Origin: Paenibacillus sp. R14(2021)
GTDB lineage: Bacteria > Bacillota > Bacilli > Paenibacillales > Paenibacillaceae
Direction: 5' to 3'
Assembly: GCF_019431355.1 (NCBI RefSeq)
Contig: NZ_CP080269.1
Coordinates: forward strand, 4,265,001-4,329,000
Length of the DNA stretch: 64,000 bases
Below the pieces are notes generated by a model. That model made no database searches, had not been told where the DNA came from, and saw only the letters and a list, made by a program, of their open reading frames with translations. A program made the position numbers and the translations under genes. Each line of letters starts with the position of its first letter. The stretch's first letter is position 1. This document shows positions 51,687 to 60,444 of the stretch, one piece after another.

Positions 51687-52721
51687 ATGTCAAAAGGAAC
51701 AGCGAGAAGGTATGCCAAATTTGGTGCATTTTTTCTGTCGTTAGCGCTTGTGTCAGCCCTTATTACAGCTTTCACAACAAACAAGAACCAGAATAATGAT
51801 GCACCCGCAAACAGGGCTTATTCTGATAAGGAACTCGTCAAAACAGTTCCAGGATTCAAAAACGGATACAAAATAGTAAATGGAATTAAGCTTCACTATG
51901 TTGAAGGGGGTAAGGGTGAACCGCTATTCCTTCTTCCAGGCTGGCCGCAAACATGGTATGCGTATCACAAAATTATGCCGGAACTAGCAAAGAAATATCA
52001 TGTTTATGTCGTTGAATATCGTGGAATGGGCAGCTCTGACAAGCCTGCATCAGGCTATGACAAGAAAACAATGGCGTCGGATGTCTATGCCTTGGTCAAA
52101 GAGCTAGGCTATTCGAAAGTTAATATGGCAGGACATGACATTGGGGCATTTGTTGCTTATGCTTACGCAGCCAATTACCCTCAAGCTACGACAAAACTAG
52201 CTGTGTTGGATGTTGTTCATCCATCTGAACGCTATCTGGAACTCCCTCTCTTGCCGCCGCCGGGGGTGTACGATACAAGCGTTAAAGACCATCCTATTTA
52301 CCCTTGGTGGTTTGGACTGAATTCTGTTCCAGAATTGCCTGAGAAATTGCTGCAAGGGAATGGAATGCGTATTTATCAAGATTGGCTCTTTGACTATTTG
52401 GCCTATGGCAACAAGCCTCCTATGACCAAAGAGGTCAAAGAAGCCTACTATGCGGCATATTCAAGTGCTGAAGCCATTCGCGCAAGCAACGGGTGGTATA
52501 AAACATTCAGGCAAGATATTGAAGATTTCAAAACTTATCCAAAATTATCAATGCCAGTTCTCGGTATTGCAGGTTTTGATTCCACTTTCCGTAATCTTGA
52601 TGCACATTTGCGTCAATATGCGACTGATGTAAAAACGGTGAAATTAGAAGGAGCAGGACACTGGATCGCAGAGCAGAAACCGCAGGAAACCATTCAACTA
52701 TTTAATGAGTTTTTCCAGTAA
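51687..52721 (+). CDS. Exported alpha/beta hydrolase, epoxide hydrolase-like
   Basis: 344-residue protein with an N-terminal hydrophobic signal or anchor (FGAFFLSLALVSALITAF), then an alpha/beta hydrolase fold. The nucleophile elbow AGHDIGAF near 152 has Asp, as in epoxide hydrolases and haloalkane dehalogenases. LPGWPQTW near 88 is the oxyanion region, and GAGHWIAEQKP near 324 carries the catalytic His. A cap region rich in Tyr and Pro lies between. Substrate unknown. ATG 51687 follows GGAGGA. Lower GC than core genes. Confidence 0.85.
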   Translation: MSKGTARRYAKFGAFFLSLALVSALITAFTTNKNQNNDAPANRAYSDKELVKTVPGFKNGYKIVNGIKLHYVEGGKGEPLFLLPGWPQTWYAYHKIMPELAKKYHVYVVEYRGMGSSDKPASGYDKKTMASDVYALVKELGYSKVNMAGHDIGAFVAYAYAANYPQATTKLAVLDVVHPSERYLELPLLPPPGVYDTSVKDHPIYPWWFGLNSVPELPEKLLQGNGMRIYQDWLFDYLAYGNKPPMTKEVKEAYYAAYSSAEAIRASNGWYKTFRQDIEDFKTYPKLSMPVLGIAGFDSTFRNLDAHLRQYATDVKTVKLEGAGHWIAEQKPQETIQLFNEFFQ

Positions 52722-52750
52722 AGCGAATTGTAATTTTGCGTAGCCGCGTT

Positions 52751-52764
52751 TCGCCTCCGCCATG
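52751..52764 (+). repeat. Short match to the tmRNA 3' terminus
   Basis: TCGCCTCCGCCATG matches the tmRNA end TCGCCTCCACCATG in 13 of 14 bases and is followed within 3 bases by a terminator, as at the real gene. The T-arm sequence is not present, so this may be chance. Confidence 0.35.
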
Positions 52765-52766
52765 TA

Positions 52767-52796
52767 AAACCACATCCGAATGAGGATGTGGTTTTT
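52767..52796 (+). terminator. Terminator after the hydrolase gene
   Basis: Stem AAACCACATCC with GGATGTGGTTT, loop GAATGA, then T run. Confidence 0.9.
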
Positions 52797-52882
52797 GGCT
52801 TTTGCTGGCTTGTAATCGGAGAATGACCTCAAGCTTCATAGACTTTCGGCGCAGAACCAAATTGTCTAATACTGCCATGCCC

Positions 52883-52911
52883 TTCAATTACGAGCTGGGT
52901 TAGGGTACAAT
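52883..52911 (+). promoter_or_regulatory. Promoter of the SEC-C gene
   Basis: TTCAAT, 17-base spacer, TACAAT. Confidence 0.55.
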
Positions 52912-52945
52912 TTATATATGGGTTGACTTGTAAAGGAGTTTTGGA

Positions 52946-54094
52946 ATGGATTTGGATTTGGAAAAAGAGATGCTGCAGCTGAACGTGAACAATGCGATCA
53001 AAGGAACAGTCGTGACGAGTTTAAAGGGTATCCTTGCACGGCTGACAAAAGATCGGTTGAATTTCATTGCTGCAAATTGCGCGCTTGCGGGACGCTCCAA
53101 GCTGAAGAAGCAGGAGCTCGCGGATGCGCTTTACGAGCGAATTACGAATGCAGTTCAAGTACGGTCGACTTTCCTTACGGCCGAGACGCAGGAGTGGGAG
53201 TTTGTGAACCGGCTTCTCCAAGCTCCGTATATTCAGGATAATGCTGTATTTGCCGATGCCTACTTGTTTTTGATGGATAAAGGCTTGGTGTTCAGCTTCC
53301 TGGAACAGGACAAGCTGTTCTTTGTCATGCCGGAGGAAGTCAAGGCTGCGTACAAGCAGCTGGATCAGAAATCGTTCCGTGAAGAACGCGGTGTAAGCCA
53401 GCTGGTGCTGCGATATACAGAAGCAGCGGCTAATCTGTACGGTATCTGCCCTGTGCAGAAGCTTATTGAGATTATCAACGATCAGAATGGCAGCAGCTTG
53501 ACGGAGGAGCAGTTCAATCGGATCCGCCTATCCGTCACGGATAAGGTGCTGACCTGGGATGTTCAGCGCGGGTTTCTATTTAGCGATGGCTTAGATGGAG
53601 AAAGCCTGGACGACTACGAGGCGTTCTTAGAGAGCGTAAAGGACAAGCCGTACTACATTCCGCCTAAGGAAGAGCTGCTGCGGTATGCGGAGATCGATTA
53701 TTTCGAGATGACGCCTCAGCTCGAGGCATTGAAGGGCTATATCATGCAGCAGTTGGGCAAAGGAGAGCGGTTAGCTGAAGCGATCGTGGATGATATCCAG
53801 CTTGTATGCTCGATGGAAGAGCCGCTTAGCGTCATCATGGAAGAGTTTGAGAACCGCAAGATTCGCTTGAGCAAGAAGCAGCTGCAAGATATTATGCCGC
53901 TCATTATTAATGTGAACAACACGACGAGAATGTGGTCCAATCGCGGCTTTACGCCTGCTGAGCTAAGGCCGGCGCCGAGTCCGAGTACGAATACTGGCAA
54001 CGTCGTTCAATTCCCGTCGGCATCCTCGAAAATCGGTAGAAACGAACCGTGCCCATGCGGGAGCGGGAAAAAGCACAAAAAGTGCTGCCTGTAG
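52946..54094 (+). CDS. SEC-C motif protein
   Basis: 382 residues, mostly helical and without a family I can name, ending in a SEC-C zinc motif (GRNEPCPCGSGKKHKKCC). That motif binds zinc and, in SecA, contacts SecB or ribosomes. The N-terminal part (KGILARLTKDRLNFIAANC, then GRSKLKKQELADALYERI) resembles the Rho-N/SAP-like helical start found in several Bacillus SEC-C proteins. A short Pro/Ser/Thr linker precedes the zinc motif. Function unknown. Ribosome site AAAGGAG. Confidence 0.82.
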   Translation: MDLDLEKEMLQLNVNNAIKGTVVTSLKGILARLTKDRLNFIAANCALAGRSKLKKQELADALYERITNAVQVRSTFLTAETQEWEFVNRLLQAPYIQDNAVFADAYLFLMDKGLVFSFLEQDKLFFVMPEEVKAAYKQLDQKSFREERGVSQLVLRYTEAAANLYGICPVQKLIEIINDQNGSSLTEEQFNRIRLSVTDKVLTWDVQRGFLFSDGLDGESLDDYEAFLESVKDKPYYIPPKEELLRYAEIDYFEMTPQLEALKGYIMQQLGKGERLAEAIVDDIQLVCSMEEPLSVIMEEFENRKIRLSKKQLQDIMPLIINVNNTTRMWSNRGFTPAELRPAPSPSTNTGNVVQFPSASSKIGRNEPCPCGSGKKHKKCCL

Positions 54095-54130
54095 CAGCGG
54101 ACCGAATAGTTGATCGTCTCTGCCAACGAT

Positions 54131-54158
54131 AAAACCCGACCGCATGAGGTCGGGTTTT
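54131..54158 (+). terminator. Terminator after the SEC-C gene
   Basis: Stem AAACCCGACC with GGTCGGGTTT, loop GCATGA, then T run; the loop and half of the stem match the tmRNA terminator at 42445. Confidence 0.9.
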
Positions 54159-54280
54159 TGCTTTTCCTTGATTTTTCTTTCTCCGCTCCGATTAGAAATC
54201 CAATATCCATGTAATTGAGAATTCGTCATCATCCGAATAAGCAGCAATCGCAAGGTTTTTAATCACACTAAATATATGCA

Positions 54281-54310
54281 TTGACGCTATCGCGGGACAT
54301 TAACTATACT
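54281..54310 (+). promoter_or_regulatory. Promoter of the beta-propeller gene
   Basis: TTGACG, 18-base spacer, TATACT. Confidence 0.6.
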
Positions 54311-54350
54311 TGCAAGGTAGTTCTATTATTTTCCAAATAGGCGGGGTTAG

Positions 54351-55940
54351 ATGAGAAACGGAAGAGTAAAGAGAAGCGTTAAGCAAGGGCTGCTTATTGC
54401 TGCATGCGCATTATCCGTATGGACTGTAACGGCAGGTACGACCAGTGCGAAGGCTGACGCCAACACAGCTTCGATCGCCATGAAGTGGAAGCAGTCGATT
54501 GGGCCTTTCATCCCGACGACCCCCGTTAAGGGTCAGAATGGCCAACTTTACATGACAGGCTTGAGCGCCCCGTATCTGGATGGCCGGAGCGACAACCTGA
54601 CCGCATGGAATGAAGATGGCAGCCGGCTGTGGACGGTCCCTTTGGAGGACGCGTTATTTCCTCCGACTATCGGAAACGACGGCACGCTGTATGCTGCAGA
54701 CGGAGGATTGCTGGCCATCGATGCTGAACGAGGAACACTAAAATGGGAGTTTTCCTTGCCGGGCATCCGCTTGTCAGGACAGCCCGTGCTGCATGAAGGC
54801 AACCTTTATGTGACGGACCTTGAGGGGGGAAGGCTATATGTGATCGATGCCCAAGGCCATAGGCTATGGGACGTGACAATTGCGAAGCCTTCTAACCGGC
54901 TGTCGCCGATTGCTTTAGATGCAGATGGGAATTCCTATGTCGTGAGCACGGACCTGACCATGGATGACATTCAGCCGGGTTCGGGCGCTGTACCTCCCGT
55001 TCCGCCAATGTTCCATTCGATCCTTCATGCCTTCGACAAGGAAGGCGCGCCTCTCTGGCAATTGAAGCTGGACGGTCTGGAGCCGATAAATGAAGCGCCG
55101 TCGATTACACCGGACAATGATATTATTGTCGGCAAGAATTCATTATTCGTCGTCTCGCGGGAAGGTAAGCTGAAATGGAGCTCGTCGCTGCATATGGTAT
55201 CGAGCCCAAGCGATTTAACGATATGGAATCGTTCGATTTATTACACGTACTATGACACTGTCCACGTGCTGAGCTTTGCGGGGCGAGAGCAGCAGTCCTT
55301 CCGTGCAGGCGGGAACGTACAGGGACGATTACTGATATCTCCCAGAAACGGTGCTGCTTATGGCTGGCTGGAAAAGGGCGAGCTTGGTGCTTGGAGCATG
55401 ACCGGGACCCAGCGGCTTTTGTATAAGCCATCGTCTTCGGGGAGAGTCGTTACGAAAGCGTCGGTTATTGCGGATGAAGCGGGTATGCTCTATACCGGAT
55501 ATGCGGCTGTTCAGAAGGACGGGACAACGGAAGGATTCATCATAGCATTCGAGGAGCGGATGTCCGATAAGGCTGCAAGCAGCGCAGACATTGCCATTTA
55601 TTTGGACCAGGACAAACTGGCACTGCAAGCGAAGCCGGAACAATTTCAAGGCAGATTATTTGTGCCGATGCGCGAGATTTTCACCGGTCTAGGGGCAACG
55701 TTGAACTATGATGCACGAACGAAGATCATCCAGGCTGCGAAAGGCAAGACGCGTTTGACCTACAAAATTGGGGAGCTCCGTGCGGACATTAACGGCCGGA
55801 CAGTCCAATTAGATGTGCCAGGAAAGGTGATCGGCAGCCGAACGCTGGTGCCGCTGCGCTTCGTTAGCGAAGCATTCGGTTATGCCGTCATCTGGGATGC
55901 ACCGTCGAATGCGATCAAGATTGTCACGCAAAGCCAGTGA
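54351..55940 (+). CDS. Secreted PQQ-like beta-propeller protein with C-terminal stalk domain
   Basis: 529 residues. Signal peptide (GLLIAACALSVWTVTAGTTSAKA) and then repeated Trp-containing blades of a PQQ-like propeller (NGQLYMTG, DGTLYAADGGLLAID, GNLYVTDLEGGRLYVID, GKLKWSSSL). Residues ~420-529 form a copper amine oxidase N-type stalk domain (GRLFVPMREIFTGLGATL, then TLVPLRFVSEAFGYAVIWD), common in Paenibacillus exported proteins. Such proteins act as surface scaffolds or ligand binders; no enzyme motif is visible. Ribosome site AGGCGGGG. Confidence 0.82.
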   Translation: MRNGRVKRSVKQGLLIAACALSVWTVTAGTTSAKADANTASIAMKWKQSIGPFIPTTPVKGQNGQLYMTGLSAPYLDGRSDNLTAWNEDGSRLWTVPLEDALFPPTIGNDGTLYAADGGLLAIDAERGTLKWEFSLPGIRLSGQPVLHEGNLYVTDLEGGRLYVIDAQGHRLWDVTIAKPSNRLSPIALDADGNSYVVSTDLTMDDIQPGSGAVPPVPPMFHSILHAFDKEGAPLWQLKLDGLEPINEAPSITPDNDIIVGKNSLFVVSREGKLKWSSSLHMVSSPSDLTIWNRSIYYTYYDTVHVLSFAGREQQSFRAGGNVQGRLLISPRNGAAYGWLEKGELGAWSMTGTQRLLYKPSSSGRVVTKASVIADEAGMLYTGYAAVQKDGTTEGFIIAFEERMSDKAASSADIAIYLDQDKLALQAKPEQFQGRLFVPMREIFTGLGATLNYDARTKIIQAAKGKTRLTYKIGELRADINGRTVQLDVPGKVIGSRTLVPLRFVSEAFGYAVIWDAPSNAIKIVTQSQ

Positions 55941-56184
55941 GGCGACTTGGGAGTCTTAGAGGTGAAAAATTTGCATTTGAACATGAAAAAAACCGATTAA
56001 TTGAAGCAGGACGTATCAATTTAGCCCAAGATGTAAAATACGTAAGTTGTATGATAGTGGTGCAGGGTATTATCGTATGAAATTGATGGGCACCCAAGTC
56101 ATTTGGTATATCAGAAGCGACAGTAATATCAGTAATTATGGAAGTCTATCAATTATCGCTTTGATTCAAGCGGGAGGTTAGTTC

Positions 56185-57267
56185 ATGAATGAAGGTAGAG
56201 GCAGCATCATATTTCGTAGAGTAGGAATAACTGTACTAGTCATAGTGGGTCTGACTCTCGCGGCAGGCGCAGGAGCCTACGCCGCAACGAAAATGACCTT
56301 GATAGTAGATGGTCAGAAGTCGAATGCAGAACCTGTATCAAAAAAAGGTGTTACCTACGTATCTCTACGTGCTGTCGCCGAGATGTTCGGTGCAAACGTC
56401 AGCTACAATTCCTCATCGCATTCGGTCGTTGTTACTAGCAAATCAATAAAGCCTCCACTCGGCGATGACGGCAATGAAGTTGTGGGTTCGGTTAATGGCG
56501 TGTTCATTATGAAAAACCAGCTGTATGAGGCAATGGCTGCAGCTGGCGGGGAGCAAATGATGAACAACCTGATTCAAGAAGAGCTTGTTAAGCAAGAGGC
56601 ACAAAAGAAAGGGATTGTTATCACCGACAAAGAGGTGGACGCGGAAATCACGAAAATCAAGAAGCGGTTCCCGTCTGAAGCAGATTTTGAAGCAGCTTTG
56701 CAGCAATCGGGCATAACACTTGAAGATTTGAAGAAACAGATCCCGATGCAGCTTCGCATTTTCAAACTCTTGGAGCCGCGCGTGAAAGTGACTGACGAAG
56801 AAGTTAAAAAATATTTCGAGCAAAATAAAGAAACCTTCGGTCAGCCTGAGCAGGTGAGAGCTTCGCATATTTTGGTTTCGACGAAAGTAGAAGCTGACGA
56901 TATTATGAAGCAGCTAAAGGCAGGTGCGGATTTTGCGAAGCTGGCGAAAGAAAGATCAATTGATGTGGGCAGTAAGAATGCCGGCGGCGACCTTGGTTTC
57001 TTCGGCAAGGGGGAAATGGTCCCTGAGTTTGAGAAAGCAGCGTTCTCTCTTAAAGTCGGCGAACTGAGTGAACCGATAAAGACGGAGTATGGCTACCACA
57101 TCATTAAAGTGACAGGTCACAAGGAAGCGAAAATAGCGACCCTTGAAGAGAAGAAAGCAGAAATCCGGGACCTGATTCTTCAACAGAAGGTTACTGAGCT
57201 TTCTGCTGCGTGGCTGGAAGAATTGAAGTCCAAGGCTCAAATTACAAATACGCTTAAAGTAAAGTAA
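56185..57267 (+). CDS. Exported peptidyl-prolyl isomerase (PpiC/PrsA-like) with N-terminal stalk domain
   Basis: 360 residues. Signal or anchor helix ([21 protein letters not shown]), one short stalk (copper amine oxidase N-like) domain at ~33-90 ([20 protein letters not shown]), SurA-N-like helices ~95-215 and a parvulin domain ~220-315 ([40 protein letters not shown]). No lipobox cysteine, unlike PrsA lipoproteins. Predicted to fold secreted proteins outside the membrane. It shares the stalk domain with the upstream neighbour. Start ATG 56185 with GGGAGG. Confidence 0.87.
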   Translation: MNEGRGSIIFRRVGITVLVIVGLTLAAGAGAYAATKMTLIVDGQKSNAEPVSKKGVTYVSLRAVAEMFGANVSYNSSSHSVVVTSKSIKPPLGDDGNEVVGSVNGVFIMKNQLYEAMAAAGGEQMMNNLIQEELVKQEAQKKGIVITDKEVDAEITKIKKRFPSEADFEAALQQSGITLEDLKKQIPMQLRIFKLLEPRVKVTDEEVKKYFEQNKETFGQPEQVRASHILVSTKVEADDIMKQLKAGADFAKLAKERSIDVGSKNAGGDLGFFGKGEMVPEFEKAAFSLKVGELSEPIKTEYGYHIIKVTGHKEAKIATLEEKKAEIRDLILQQKVTELSAAWLEELKSKAQITNTLKVK

Positions 57268-57329
57268 GTAACAAAGACGTTATCGCGCGAATTCATCACC
57301 ATTCCGTTAATTGTGGTTTAGCACATGCT

Positions 57330-57342
57330 TCGCCTCCACTAT
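57330..57342 (+). repeat. Short match to the tmRNA 3' terminus
   Basis: TCGCCTCCACTAT matches the tmRNA end in all but one of 13 bases, again a few bases before a terminator. Possibly a decayed attachment site marking the right edge of the accessory region; chance cannot be excluded. Confidence 0.3.
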
Positions 57343-57346
57343 CACG

Positions 57347-57375
57347 AACCACATCCGCATAAGGATGTGGTTTTT
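57347..57375 (+). terminator. Terminator after the PpiC gene
   Basis: Stem AACCACATCC with GGATGTGGTT, loop GCATAA, then T run; nearly the same stem as at 52767. Confidence 0.9.
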
Positions 57376-57441
57376 CCTTTTCCTCCCCAATAGGAAGGAT
57401 AAACGCGACACATAGCGAATATTGTTCCATGCTGTTATGAA

Positions 57442-59244
57442 GTGGTGGAGGTGCGCGGCATTCGCTCTATAAAGTCTGCCAGAACGGTTCAGAGGAAGAT
57501 AAGCTTCTTGCAAATGCTGCGTAATCAATTTGGTTTTTCTTCGCTCCGCAAACGAATTATGGTGTTTCTGACCGTTGGCTTAGTGGGATGCGCCATCTTA
57601 ATGGCATCGGTCTCCTACAATGCGATCTACACGATGCAGCACGATAAAATCAAGACCTCGATGGCGTTTGATCTGTACCAGCAAACGACAAAGCTCAATC
57701 AAATGTACAATAACCTGCTTCAGGTTACACAGCAGATGACGCCGGAGGGCACGGTGGGGAACCTGATGGAGTCCTATATCTCTGCCAAGGACGCCTATAG
57801 TCAGCGGCTTCTCTCTCGCGATATTGCTTACAATATTGGATTAATTACGTTTTCGAACCCGGCTATGGAGCTGGTGATGTATTATCATACCGCAAGCGCA
57901 CAGGCTTCTTATTCGAATTTACCGCTGCGCGGAGACTTCACGCTGCCATCTTTGCCGGATGTCGCCGGTATGGGGGAGCTGAAATACCAGTCCCCGCATA
58001 AATCGTTATGCCGATTCAGCGATGATCAGGTGGTGTCGGTGACGCGGGAAGTTAAATTTTCGGACGGAACGCAGCTGGTCGTTTATGTCGAAGCTAAGTC
58101 CGACATTTCCTCAGATATGAATTCGCTTACAGAGAGCTTAAACATGCCCTATGCGCTTGTTTTCACCGATACGGCGGGCTTGGTGACCTATAGCAGCAAT
58201 TCTTCGGCTTTCGCTGCCGGCCAACGACTCGAGCTAAGCGGGCAATCGGGCGTGACGGACGGTTATGTTTGGAACCGAATGACAGGCGATTACGGCTACG
58301 GCATCACGCTGCTTCTTCCCGTCTCCTACTACAATCACGAGCTCTATACATGGAAGAACCATATGTATTGGATTCTCGCCATTGCCCTCCTGATGATGTT
58401 TATGCTCACGCTGCTCTTGAGGCGGCTCATTAACGGGCCATTTCTATTGATTGAGCGGGAAATGAGGACGTTTGGCAAGGGATACATGGGCACCAGCCAA
58501 TATCGTACGGGGATCGATGAGTTTGACCGGATATTCGATCAGTTCAATATTATGAAACGGCAAATTCAGCAGCTGATTTTGGATGTGGAGCAGAAGGAAA
58601 AGCGCCGGCATCAGCTGGAGATCGAGAAGCTTGCCTACCAGATCAACCCGCATTTTCTGATGAATACACTCAATTCGGTACGCTGGCTGGCGGTTATGCA
58701 TAAGCAGGCGGAGATTGAGAAATTCGTATCGTCATTAATTATTTTACTTAACTATAATTTGGGCAAATCAGAGGAAACGTCTACCTTCAGGTCGGAAATA
58801 GAGGTCATGCGAACGTATCTGGAGCTGCAGCAGATGCGGCATGATTTTGAGGTGCAGCTGGACGTGAAGGAAGGGGCCTATCTGGATAGCCCGGTCGCGA
58901 GGTTCATTCTGCAGCCCATCGTGGAGAATGCCGTCTGTCACGGTCTTGACGATAACGGCAAGCTGGAAATACGCATTTCTTCGGATGAAACGGCGCAGAT
59001 GGTGCGCATCATCATCCGCGACGATGGCAAAGGGCTGAGTCACGAGACGCTGGCCTTGCTGCAGCGCGACACGCCGGACCAGCAGCAGACGGGATGGGGA
59101 ATCGGGCTTCGTTATGTTCGATCCATGCTGGAATCATTTTATGGCCATAAAGCCCGTATGGGTATAGAGAGCACGCCGAATCAAGGCACAACGGTTACGT
59201 TAGACCTTCCTTTTCTTCAGCATCGAAAGGAGAGAACGATTTGA
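57442..59244 (+). CDS. Sensor histidine kinase, YesM type
   Basis: About 600 residues. One transmembrane helix near residue 40 (IMVFLTVGLVGCAILM), a ~250-residue extracellular sensor region, a second helix near 315 (YWILAIALLMMFMLTLLL), a HAMP-like linker, a His_kinase domain with the phospho-accepting His in YQINPHFLMNTLNSVRW near 397, and a HATPase with PIVENAVCHGL near 493 and DDGKGLS. Typical of Paenibacillus kinases that sense sugars through a binding protein. The start is uncertain: GTG 57442 lacks a clear site and TTG 57508 (AGAGGA upstream) is possible. Overlaps the regulator by 4 bases. Confidence 0.9.
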   Translation: MVEVRGIRSIKSARTVQRKISFLQMLRNQFGFSSLRKRIMVFLTVGLVGCAILMASVSYNAIYTMQHDKIKTSMAFDLYQQTTKLNQMYNNLLQVTQQMTPEGTVGNLMESYISAKDAYSQRLLSRDIAYNIGLITFSNPAMELVMYYHTASAQASYSNLPLRGDFTLPSLPDVAGMGELKYQSPHKSLCRFSDDQVVSVTREVKFSDGTQLVVYVEAKSDISSDMNSLTESLNMPYALVFTDTAGLVTYSSNSSAFAAGQRLELSGQSGVTDGYVWNRMTGDYGYGITLLLPVSYYNHELYTWKNHMYWILAIALLMMFMLTLLLRRLINGPFLLIEREMRTFGKGYMGTSQYRTGIDEFDRIFDQFNIMKRQIQQLILDVEQKEKRRHQLEIEKLAYQINPHFLMNTLNSVRWLAVMHKQAEIEKFVSSLIILLNYNLGKSEETSTFRSEIEVMRTYLELQQMRHDFEVQLDVKEGAYLDSPVARFILQPIVENAVCHGLDDNGKLEIRISSDETAQMVRIIIRDDGKGLSHETLALLQRDTPDQQQTGWGIGLRYVRSMLESFYGHKARMGIESTPNQGTTVTLDLPFLQHRKERTI

Positions 59245-60317
59245 TTCGCGTATTAATTGTTGACGATGACAAGCTTGCGCGCAAAGGCTTGATCTCGATT
59301 ATGCCCTGGTCGAGCCACGATATGATTGTTGTTGGAGAAGCGGCGAACGGCGCGAAGGCGCTCGAGTTTATGGAAAGGCATGAGGTGGATCTCATGTTCG
59401 TGGATCTCTCGATGCCCGTCATGTCGGGAATGGAGCTGCTTCAAGTCACGAGACAACGTTTTCCGAGGCTGCGCTCCGTTATCTTATCGTTTCACGAAGA
59501 GTTTGAGAATGTGCAGACGGCTTATCGCATGGGGGTTCTCGATTATATATCCAAGGTGCGGCTGGAATCCGAGGATGACGAGCAAATATTGAAACGAATC
59601 CAGCAGCAGATGACTGGCGAAATGCCGCATCGTAGTGCAGCCAAGACTCCTGCGTCAGCGCCGGCTTCTCCTGCCCCCGAGCCGAATATCCGCTCACAGG
59701 AGGAAGAAGAGTGGTTAAGGCTGGAGCAAGAGTGGCGCGCTCACTACTGGCTGTATAATGAATCGGTCTTCCAGCGCTTATGCAAACAAACCGTAGAAGC
59801 TAAGGTTTCCTTTCGCCGTCTGGAAGGGCTGTTTATGCGCGTGCTTTCGCAAATGGAGACGGTGATCGCCCTGGATGCCGAGCTCCGGTCAGATGCAGAT
59901 AACGTTCGATCGGCGGTTGAATGGCTGCGCGATTACAGGAAACGCGTGTATACGCAGGTTGCGGCATCCACCGATTTCACCAATACGACGACAAGTATTC
60001 TAAAGGCGGTATTGTTCATTCGCGAGCAGGCTTCGAATACGCTGCATGCCGAGGAAGTCGCTGATCATGTGCACATGAGCCGAAGCTATTTTAGCCAATG
60101 CTTTAAGAAGCTGACAGGTTCGACGTTTAATGATTACTTAAGGCAAGAGCGGATGAGAGCCGCCGAGCGTCTGCTTTGCGAGACCAATCAGTCGATCGCA
60201 TGGGTGGCTCATGCTGTCGGGTACAATGATTCCAAGTATTTCTCTCAGCTCTTCTATGAACAGACCCGTCTCTTGCCCTCCGAATTCCGTGCCCAATTCC
60301 ATAAGGGGGATGAATGA
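59241..60317 (+). CDS. AraC-type response regulator, YesN type
   Basis: 358 residues from TTG 59241 (AAAGGAG upstream). Receiver domain 1-120 with the acidic pocket VDDDK, phospho-acceptor Asp in LMFVDLSMPVMSG near 55, and Lys in DYISK. An Ala/Pro-rich linker (~130-150), a middle region without known motif, and two AraC helix-turn-helices at ~255-355 (HAEEVADHVHMSRSYFSQCFKK, in part, and IAWVAHAVGYNDSKYFSQLF). Paired with the kinase; the likely target is the transporter operon that starts 128 bases downstream. Confidence 0.92.
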   Translation: MIRVLIVDDDKLARKGLISIMPWSSHDMIVVGEAANGAKALEFMERHEVDLMFVDLSMPVMSGMELLQVTRQRFPRLRSVILSFHEEFENVQTAYRMGVLDYISKVRLESEDDEQILKRIQQQMTGEMPHRSAAKTPASAPASPAPEPNIRSQEEEEWLRLEQEWRAHYWLYNESVFQRLCKQTVEAKVSFRRLEGLFMRVLSQMETVIALDAELRSDADNVRSAVEWLRDYRKRVYTQVAASTDFTNTTTSILKAVLFIREQASNTLHAEEVADHVHMSRSYFSQCFKKLTGSTFNDYLRQERMRAAERLLCETNQSIAWVAHAVGYNDSKYFSQLFYEQTRLLPSEFRAQFHKGDE

Positions 60318-60444
60318 TTGCAGCCGATCGAACAAATATCTACCTTCACCCCATATTCACCGCAAAACACGGCACATCCGTCTGACTTTTTTTGTCCGCT
60401 TCCCATGTACAATGAGAAGGCAGGAAACCAAGGGGAGGGTTAAG

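Noticed and set aside
56079-56183. 34-residue open frame before the PpiC gene
   Set aside because: No ribosome site, no recognisable pattern, and it overlaps the PpiC gene's own ribosome site.
55941-56184. Remnant of a gene between the propeller and PpiC genes
   Set aside because: AT-rich with short frames only; nothing could be matched to a family.
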